Of a stretch of 59,672 bases of DNA, positions 54,701-59,672 are shown piece by piece. Location of the stretch: the NCBI GenBank assembly GCA_943788195.1, contig CALSPH010000001.1, positions 1 through 59,672 of the forward strand, read 5' to 3'. The notes under the pieces are model-generated. The model saw only the letters and a program-made list of their open reading frames with translations, searched no databases and had not been told where the DNA came from. Made by a program: the position numbers and the translations under genes. The stretch comes from an uncultured Bacteroidia bacterium (lineage in GTDB: Bacteria; Bacteroidota; Bacteroidia; NS11-12g; UBA955). How positions within the stretch are numbered: position 1 is the first letter of the stretch; each line of letters opens with the position of its first letter.

Positions 54701-55851
54701 GCACAGATTCATTGCCCGTAGAAAGTTTCACAATACCCGGATTAAAAAAGGCAGTACTTACTGCAACCTCTGATAAAGGTTGTATTAAAAAGGATAGTAC
54801 TGATTTTACAATCAACCCGAACCCTGTGCCTAACTTCTCGGTGGTTGAAGCATGCATTAACAATGGTACGCAATTCACCAGCTCATCTACAATTACTTCT
54901 GGCTCCATTTCTAAATATGCCTATGACTTTGGAGATGGCAACACATCTGTATATGCAACCGCTGTCAATACATATATCGCAGCAGGTAATAATAATGTTA
55001 AATTAGTAACTGAAAGTGCGGAAGGTTGTTTGGATAGTATTGAGAAATCGGTAAAAGCACATGCTATTCCTAGTGCGGACTTCACTGCTTTCCCACTAGC
55101 AGGTTGTACTCCATTAGATGTCAATTTCACCGATGTTTCAGTCGTTTTAAATGATGCGATCAATGACTGGGAATGGAAAGATAATTCAGGTGTATTTAGC
55201 ACAATGCAAAATCCATCAACTCAATATACTGCGGCAGGTAAACAGTTCATTACCCTGAAAGTAAAAAGCAGCTTTGGATGCGAACATGAAACAACCAAAA
55301 TAGACTACTTAGAGATTTATCCTAAACCCGCTGCACTATTTAGCTTTTTACCTCTAAAACCTACGATTATTGAACCGGATGTTACCTTTACTGATTTGTC
55401 TACAGGTGCAATCACTTGGGATTGGGATTTTGGAGATGGAAGTAGCTCAACTGACCAAAACCCAACTTATACTTTCAAGGATACAGGTGTATTTAATGTT
55501 CACTTAACCGTAACCAATGCAAATCAATGTATCAACGATACACAATTTAGTGTGTTTGTCGAACCCTCATTTGTAGTGACCATCCCAACTGCTTTTAGTC
55601 CCAATGGAGATGGAAAAAATGAAGACTGGGGTCCCGTAGGTGTTTTACAAGGGGTAACAGATTATGAACTGCTTATCTTCAACCGTTGGGGTGAAATACT
55701 CTTTCAAACCAATGACGTTAACGCCCGATGGGATGGCACATATATGGGTGATCCGGTTCCTGAAGGATTCTATCAATATAACATGCGCTATACCGATTTT
55801 TTGGTTACCAAATGGATTAACAAAAGAGCCTCTGTATACCTTGTTAGATAA
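51766..55851 (+). CDS. Giant surface protein: IgGFc-binding-like N-terminus, about 10 PKD repeats, T9SS type B sorting domain
   Basis: The protein has 1361 residues from ATG 51766, with a signal peptide MQRFAIFFLLFFVLFANVKGQ. Residues about 25-435 match the IgGFc-binding-protein N-terminal domain (KGKLFWVGFMDH near the start, then VPGQAWSTTFSITANQMTLVPVP). From about 444 to 1265 come about ten PKD-type units of about 80 residues; the best have WNWDFGDDS or WDWDFGDGSSSTDQNPTYTF, the middle ones are degenerate and carry conserved cysteines (a C near the start of most units). Residues about 1268-1361 (FVVTIPTAFSPNGDGKNEDWG ... YELLIFNRWGEILFQT) are a CHU_C/T9SS type B signal for export and cell-surface attachment. 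Probably an adhesin or surface filament; binding to IgG should not be assumed. A paralogue follows. Confidence 0.9.
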   Translation: MQRFAIFFLLFFVLFANVKGQETSNKGKLFWVGFMDHIDASGADMDLYITSDSNTTGTVSVPGQAWSTTFSITANQMTLVPVPSNKAYMGCSDCIEDKGIKITSIKPVVVYSHIHHSARSDATLVLPAESTGQEYFVMSYKQESNAQNSQFMIIASQDSTKVRITPTDNVSSKSANIAYNITLDEGEVYQGQAPGLNDDLTGTRIEVIDTGANSNCRKVSVFSGSSFTKLGCTGSFGSGDNLYQQIYPTSSWSNTFVTVPFKSRSFDRFRILASKDNTVILIDGNFKTTLNSGQFYETGNVSKPQYIFANKPISVAQFQVTQFCGGVGDPSMTILSPVQQTLKDITVYSSAYENITKNYINIVIPIKDTATFTIDNKKVPFTQVTALPAYAYAQIDVNSGNHHLSANEGFIAIAYGFGVVESYGYSAGANVSNLNQYIRLNDPKISNINTLCLGETAKFEGNANFDVAKWNWDFGDDSISAQRNPTHVYQDTGVYHVKMFTTKKSFDGCSLKDSAEIVVKVVNYPKISFGFNNACLADTVHFLDTVTTDAPGSIELKLWDFGDGVREFADNPSHQYDTAGKYEASLLVRNGYECAVTIKDTIEIYPHPEVKFFASKPCYRDKVILQDSSISTPYPINQWIWNMGEGSIDTTYVDKYEFQYDTSGNFLIQLTVETEKGCTAQSDTLFKKHSLFEVGFSKNDACLKDAVFFIDTSNTSGIAPLSRKWILDDGNEATTKSVNHTYANPGNYNVKLIITQNSECADSITQGLEIFNQTSPQFSVTDLCPNDSTSLMASHTPISESIDSFIWLYQGSSIQSILWKHQFADSGLQNFRLISVTDHGCRDTLDSFIRINPKPNALFTSSVVCEGNEVTLINTSNDYGKDFTKVAWITTTASSIGKPDTFKYVLGNKAFENVKLIVESGDGCSDTTVRNLKIWRSPQISISATDACLNQNVIFSNTTAIDSSNIATWNWIITDGKTSTDSLPVESFTIPGLKKAVLTATSDKGCIKKDSTDFTINPNPVPNFSVVEACINNGTQFTSSSTITSGSISKYAYDFGDGNTSVYATAVNTYIAAGNNNVKLVTESAEGCLDSIEKSVKAHAIPSADFTAFPLAGCTPLDVNFTDVSVVLNDAINDWEWKDNSGVFSTMQNPSTQYTAAGKQFITLKVKSSFGCEHETTKIDYLEIYPKPAALFSFLPLKPTIIEPDVTFTDLSTGAITWDWDFGDGSSSTDQNPTYTFKDTGVFNVHLTVTNANQCINDTQFSVFVEPSFVVTIPTAFSPNGDGKNEDWGPVGVLQGVTDYELLIFNRWGEILFQTNDVNARWDGTYMGDPVPEGFYQYNMRYTDFLVTKWINKRASVYLVR
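53734..54053 (+). repeat. Near-identical copy shared with the downstream paralogue (copy 1)
   Basis: Two blocks, 53734-53842 and 53905-54053, match 58028-58136 and 58199-58347 at a constant offset of 4294 nt, with about 6 differences in 109 nt and 4 in 149 nt. The roughly 60 nt between the blocks are much more different. Most changes are at third codon positions. Both lie in the third and fourth PKD units. Confidence 0.8.
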
Positions 55852-55925
55852 ATGATTTTTCTGAGTAAAGACAATTCTACTCGGTCTAACACAAAAATAA
55901 AAACATCCGTTTCTCAAGATAGGAA

Positions 55926-55981
55926 AATGTAAAATTTATTCGCAATTTGTACAATATTGTGAATTATTAAAATTTTACATT
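55926..55981. promoter_or_regulatory. Nested inverted repeat upstream of the second giant gene (candidate operator)
   Basis: Perfect 12-nt outer arms, AATGTAAAATTT (55926-55937) and AAATTTTACATT (55970-55981), enclose a second imperfect pair ATTCGCAAT / ATTGTGAAT. The last base of the right arm starts TACCTTTA (55981-55988), one base off the TAnnTTTG -7 box, about 27 nt before the GTG start at 56015. No T-run follows, so a protein-binding site is more likely than a terminator. The rest of the 163-nt gap shows only a weak 7-bp hairpin (55861-55884) after the first gene. Confidence 0.55.
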
Positions 55982-56014
55982 ACCTTTACGTGACTTTATG
56001 GTTAAAAACTACAA

Positions 56015-59000
56015 GTGAACCTTATTAAATATGTTTGTTTGGCCGCCATGACTTTAACGTATAGCGCGCTTAACGCCCAAGATATTTCTAGTAAAGGAAA
56101 AGAATTTTGGTTAGGCTTTATGGATCATTCTCATGGTACAGGGGCTAAAATGGATTTGTATATCACCTCAGATTCCGCCACTACTGGAACAGTTTATATA
56201 GATGGTGCTATCTGGAGCACTACATTTAGTATAACAGCGGATTCTACAACACTTATTCCGGTTCCAAGTAACATTGCACATGTACCTTGTTCCGATTGTA
56301 TTCAGGATAAAGGAATCCGTATCGTTACTGCCAAACCAGTTGCGGTTTATGCCCACATCCATCGGAATTTCAGATCGGACGCTACCTTGGTACTACCCAC
56401 AGAAGCCACAGGTAAAACGTATCGTGTTGCAACTTGGAATCAAGAAACAAACTCCACAGGTAGTGAACGGCATCGCTCTCAATTCATGATCATTGCCACT
56501 AGTGACAATACCAAAATAAATATAACCCCAACGGATAATGTAGTCAAGGCGTCTGGAACACACCCTCCCGATGTAAAATACTCCATCACTTTAGATAAAG
56601 GTGAAGTGTATCAAGGTCAAGCACCCGGTCGAAATGATGACCTCACTGGCACTTTAATTGAGGTAATTGATACTGGAGCGAATGCTTCTTGCAAAAAAAT
56701 TGCTGTATTCTCGGGAAATTCAGCGACTAGCCTTGGACCATGTCCTGGTGGTCTTCAATCCTCTGATAATCTGTATGAGCAATTATACCCCGTAAGTTCA
56801 TGGGGCAAGGATTTCTTGATGGTTCCAACCAAAACAAGAGCTTATGATTATGTGCGAATTATAGCACATCAAGACAAAACAGCAGTGATTATGAATGGGA
56901 ATTTTGTTGCACTGCTAGATGCTGGGCAATTCTACTCGAGTAATCAATTGAGTTCACCCCAATATATTCAAACCACTAAACCCACTACGATAGCTCAGTT
57001 CCAGACCATGCAACGTTGCGGTGGATCGTCTGGAGATCCAGCAATGACCATAATTTCTCCTATTCAACAAACCTTAAAAGATGTTGTTGTGTACTCCTCA
57101 GAGTATGAGGCTATCACAAGAAATTACATTAATGTAATGATGAAATCCTCTGACACGAGCACGTTTACTATTGATGGAAAGAAAGTGCCTTTCACACCAT
57201 TTATATCTGCCCCATTTTATGCCTATTCGCAGATTACAGTGAATAAAGGATTTCAACATTTAAAATCTAAAGGGGATGGTTTTGTCGCTATGGCCTACGG
57301 TATGGGCAATTATGAATCCTATGGATACGCAGCAGGGGCGAATGTTAAAAATCTTTCGGCTTATATAGATCTTGCAAACAACAAAGTTAAGTCTAAGGTA
57401 ATAAACACATTATGTTTAGGTGAAGAAGCCGAGTTCAAAGGAAATGCAAATTACGAAGTAAAGAAATGGGAATGGTTCTTTGGTGATGGAGATACTTCAA
57501 ACGCGCAGAATCCAAATCATACCTATAAAGATACGGGTACCTTTAAAGTTAAAATGCAGGTTACCAAAAAAACCTCAGATGGTTGCTCGGCAGTGGACTC
57601 CTCATTTATGGAAGTTGATGTTAAAAACTATCCCAAAGTATCATTTGGTTTCAACAATGTCTGCTTGGGAGATACGGTTAGTTTCTTGGATACCGTAACG
57701 ACTGACCCACCTGGAACGATTGCCCTTAAGCTTTGGGATTTTGGCGATGGGGTGCGCCAATTTGTCGATAACCCTGCCCATCTTTATGATACGGTAGGCA
57801 AATATGTCGCGAAATTATTGGTTCGTAACAGCTACGAATGTGCAGTAACTATAACAGATACGGTTGAAATATACCCACATCCTGTTGCAAAATTCTTTGC
57901 TTCAAAACCCTGTTATAAAGATAAGGTTATGTTGCAAGACTCTAGCATTGCAAACCCATACCCCATTAATAAATGGATTTGGAACATGGGAGAAGGAAGT
58001 ATTGATACAACCTATGTGAACAAACATGAATTCCAGTATGACACCAGCGGTAACTTCTTAATTCAGCTTACTGTTGAAACAGAGAAAGGCTGCACTGCTC
58101 AAAGTGATACCTTGTTTAAAAAGCACCCCTTATTTGAGGCTGGATTTAGTAAGCATGATGCATGTATAAATAATGCAGTGTTGCTAGATGACACCAGTAA
58201 TACTTCAGGTATTGCTCCGCTCAGTCGCAAATGGATTTTAGATGATGGAAATGAAGCCACTACGAAATCCGTAAACCACACATACGCCAATCCTGGTAAT
58301 TATAATATTAAGCTGATTATTACACAAAATTCCGAGTGTGCTGATAGCTTAACTCAAGGGTTAGAAATTTTCAATCAAGCCTCACCACAATTTACAGTGA
58401 GTGATTTATGTCTGAATGATAGTTCAATTCTTACGGCAAGTCATACCCCAAATACAGAAACGGTAGATTCCTTTATTTGGGATTATAATGGTTCAACAAT
58501 CAATAACAGCCCATGGAAGTACAGATTTGCAGACTCTGGTAAACAGAACTTCAGACTCACCAGTATTACGGACAATGGATGCAAAACCTTCCTAGATACT
58601 TTTATTTGGATAAACCCTAAACCAAATGCCCAATTTACATCTAGTGTGGTATGCGAAGGCAATGAGGTTACATTGATCAATACTTCCAAAGATTATGGTA
58701 AGCGTTTTACAAAAGTAGATTGGATCAACACTACAACGTCCTCCATTGGAAATCCAAATACATTTAAATATGTCTTAGGGAATAAATTATATGAAAATGT
58801 TCTATTAATCGTAGAATCTGGCGATGGATGTTCAGATACGGTGACTAGAAACCTGAAAATTTGGAGAAGTCCAAAAATTTCAATTTCAGCAGCAGACGCC
58901 TGTCTGAATGACAATGTACTTTTTACTAATACAACAACTGTTGATTCAAGTACAGTATCTAATTGGAATTGGGTGATTAGTGATGGTAAAACCAACACCG

Positions 59001-59672
59001 ATTCTCTACCAATAGAAAGTTTCACCATAGCTGGCACGAAGAAGGCAGTACTTACTGCCACAACAGATAAAGGTTGTATTACAAAAGATAGTGCATATTT
59101 CAACATAAATCCCAACCCGGCACCCAATTTCTCTGTCGTTGAAGCATGTGTGAACAACAGTACACAATTCACCAGCACATCGACCATTGCATCAGGAACT
59201 ATTGCACAATACGCATATGAATTTGGTGATGGCAGTTCATCCGCAAGTGCGACTGCATCCAACACATATACGAGTGCTGGCAATTATATCGTTAAGTTAG
59301 TTACTGAAAGTACATCTGGGTGTATTGATAGTATTGAGAAATCAGTAAAAGCACATGCCATACCTAGTGCTGATTTTACCGCAGTACCCCTAACGGGTTG
59401 TTCTCCATTGGATGTAACCTTCTCAGATGCTTCAGTTGTCTTAAATGATGCGATCAATGATTGGGAGTGGAAAGATAATACGGGGGTATTTAGCACTGCT
59501 CAAAGTCCTACAAAACAATATACCGTTGCTGGAAAGCAATCCATAACACTTAAAGTTAAAAGTGGTTTCGGATGTGAGGATGAAACGCAAAAATTAGATT
59601 ACATAGAGATTTATCCAAAACCCGTTGCACGTTTTAGCTACGCGCCAACAAAACCAACCATCATTGAGCCTG
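56015..59672 (+). CDS. Second giant IgGFc-binding-like/PKD surface protein, 3' end outside window
   Basis: An uninterrupted frame of 1219 codons runs from GTG 56015 to the window end. The GTG start gives a full signal peptide (NLIKYVCLAAMTLTYSALNAQ); an in-frame ATG at 56048 leaves only about 10 residues before the predicted cleavage and is less likely. ISSKGKEFWLGFMDH begins the IgGFc-binding-like domain (about 25-450). PKD-type units follow in the same order as the upstream gene (KKWEWFFGDGDTSNAQNPNHTY, LKLWDFGDGVRQF, and so on), about 15 residues further along because the N-terminal domain is longer. The frame leaves the window at ARFSYAPTKPTIIEP, the start of the last PKD unit, so about 160 residues including the expected T9SS type B domain are missing. 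Tandem duplication of the preceding gene. Confidence 0.88.
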   Translation, partial: MNLIKYVCLAAMTLTYSALNAQDISSKGKEFWLGFMDHSHGTGAKMDLYITSDSATTGTVYIDGAIWSTTFSITADSTTLIPVPSNIAHVPCSDCIQDKGIRIVTAKPVAVYAHIHRNFRSDATLVLPTEATGKTYRVATWNQETNSTGSERHRSQFMIIATSDNTKINITPTDNVVKASGTHPPDVKYSITLDKGEVYQGQAPGRNDDLTGTLIEVIDTGANASCKKIAVFSGNSATSLGPCPGGLQSSDNLYEQLYPVSSWGKDFLMVPTKTRAYDYVRIIAHQDKTAVIMNGNFVALLDAGQFYSSNQLSSPQYIQTTKPTTIAQFQTMQRCGGSSGDPAMTIISPIQQTLKDVVVYSSEYEAITRNYINVMMKSSDTSTFTIDGKKVPFTPFISAPFYAYSQITVNKGFQHLKSKGDGFVAMAYGMGNYESYGYAAGANVKNLSAYIDLANNKVKSKVINTLCLGEEAEFKGNANYEVKKWEWFFGDGDTSNAQNPNHTYKDTGTFKVKMQVTKKTSDGCSAVDSSFMEVDVKNYPKVSFGFNNVCLGDTVSFLDTVTTDPPGTIALKLWDFGDGVRQFVDNPAHLYDTVGKYVAKLLVRNSYECAVTITDTVEIYPHPVAKFFASKPCYKDKVMLQDSSIANPYPINKWIWNMGEGSIDTTYVNKHEFQYDTSGNFLIQLTVETEKGCTAQSDTLFKKHPLFEAGFSKHDACINNAVLLDDTSNTSGIAPLSRKWILDDGNEATTKSVNHTYANPGNYNIKLIITQNSECADSLTQGLEIFNQASPQFTVSDLCLNDSSILTASHTPNTETVDSFIWDYNGSTINNSPWKYRFADSGKQNFRLTSITDNGCKTFLDTFIWINPKPNAQFTSSVVCEGNEVTLINTSKDYGKRFTKVDWINTTTSSIGNPNTFKYVLGNKLYENVLLIVESGDGCSDTVTRNLKIWRSPKISISAADACLNDNVLFTNTTTVDSSTVSNWNWVISDGKTNTDSLPIESFTIAGTKKAVLTATTDKGCITKDSAYFNINPNPAPNFSVVEACVNNSTQFTSTSTIASGTIAQYAYEFGDGSSSASATASNTYTSAGNYIVKLVTESTSGCIDSIEKSVKAHAIPSADFTAVPLTGCSPLDVTFSDASVVLNDAINDWEWKDNTGVFSTAQSPTKQYTVAGKQSITLKVKSGFGCEDETQKLDYIEIYPKPVARFSYAPTKPTIIEP
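58028..58347 (+). repeat. Near-identical copy shared with the upstream paralogue (copy 2)
   Basis: Partner of 53734-54053, with the same two high-identity blocks (58028-58136 and 58199-58347) around a divergent 60-nt middle. The flanking PKD units are clearly less alike at the DNA level, so the similarity is local. Confidence 0.8.

Noticed and set aside
55861..55884. Terminator after the first giant gene
   Set aside because: A 7-bp hairpin including a wobble pair exists, but no T-run follows.
58693..59283. Antisense ORF of 196 codons opposite the second PKD gene (and similar ones at 54615-54908, 53805-53996 and 58099-58290)
   Set aside because: These are shadows of the coding strand. The sense frame has family motifs and a signal peptide, while the antisense products are low in complexity and occur as parallel copies only because the genes are duplicates.
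51766..59672. Possible CRISPR-like or tandem DNA repeats in the PKD genes
   Set aside because: The repeats are about 80-residue protein units with highly diverged DNA; no short direct repeats with regular spacers are present.

Overview
The window is a low-GC bacterial chromosome segment from a member of the Bacteroidota. The evidence is two classes of type IX secretion (T9SS) C-terminal sorting domain, BshA (bacillithiol pathway), an SdhC-SdhA-SdhB operon with a single five-helix cytochrome b subunit, a long IleS with a KMSKR loop, lineage-typical lipoproteins, and repeated TAnnTTTG -7 promoter boxes. The order cannot be fixed from this sequence. I see no rRNA, tRNA, CRISPR array, insertion sequence or phage gene.

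Layout. 1-1.3 kb: the end of a frameshifted membrane glycosyltransferase. 1.3-6.9 kb (minus): ABC-F protein, a DUF6090 remnant and sdhCAB. 7.0-14.2 kb (plus): pyrD, a biotin carrier protein, a TrpF-like half barrel, kynureninase, a membrane-anchored MutS-like ATPase, gpmI and a lipoprotein. 14.3-17.8 kb (minus): riboflavin synthase and a GH3/beta-lactamase-fold fusion. 17.9-19.4 kb: two convergent glycosyltransferases. 19.4-27.0 kb: four consecutive genes that are recognisable but broken by small indels (T9SS type A protein, MFS transporter, small secreted protein, YyaL/DUF255 protein). 27.1-31.1 kb: bshA, crcB, a conserved periplasmic protein, apaG and a TauE-like exporter. 31.1-33.2 kb (minus): lipoprotein, cupin, cold-shock protein and another lipoprotein. 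33.3-37.8 kb: ileS, DksA-like and lspA. 37.8-39.2 kb (minus): a beta-helix lipoprotein.

39.4-49.4 kb is a long, tightly packed plus-strand unit concerned with the cell envelope: three PpiC/SurA-type proteins, MoxR, birA, coaX, an outer-membrane protein, a TPR-like lipoprotein and LptC. A strong intrinsic terminator touches the lptC start codon. 49.4-51.7 kb (minus): pyrC and a di-heme cytochrome c peroxidase. 51.7 kb to the end: two tandem giant paralogues with an IgGFc-binding-like N-terminus and PKD repeats. The first ends in a T9SS type B sorting domain and the second runs off the window.

The most unusual points are the clustering of reading-frame breaks in two stretches while about 45 kb stays intact, several genes whose -7 box lies only 4-9 nt from the start codon (predicted leaderless mRNAs), a nested palindrome between the tandem giant genes, and mosaic near-identity between those genes that suggests gene conversion. 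I did not find a convincing wholly new defence or metabolic system.
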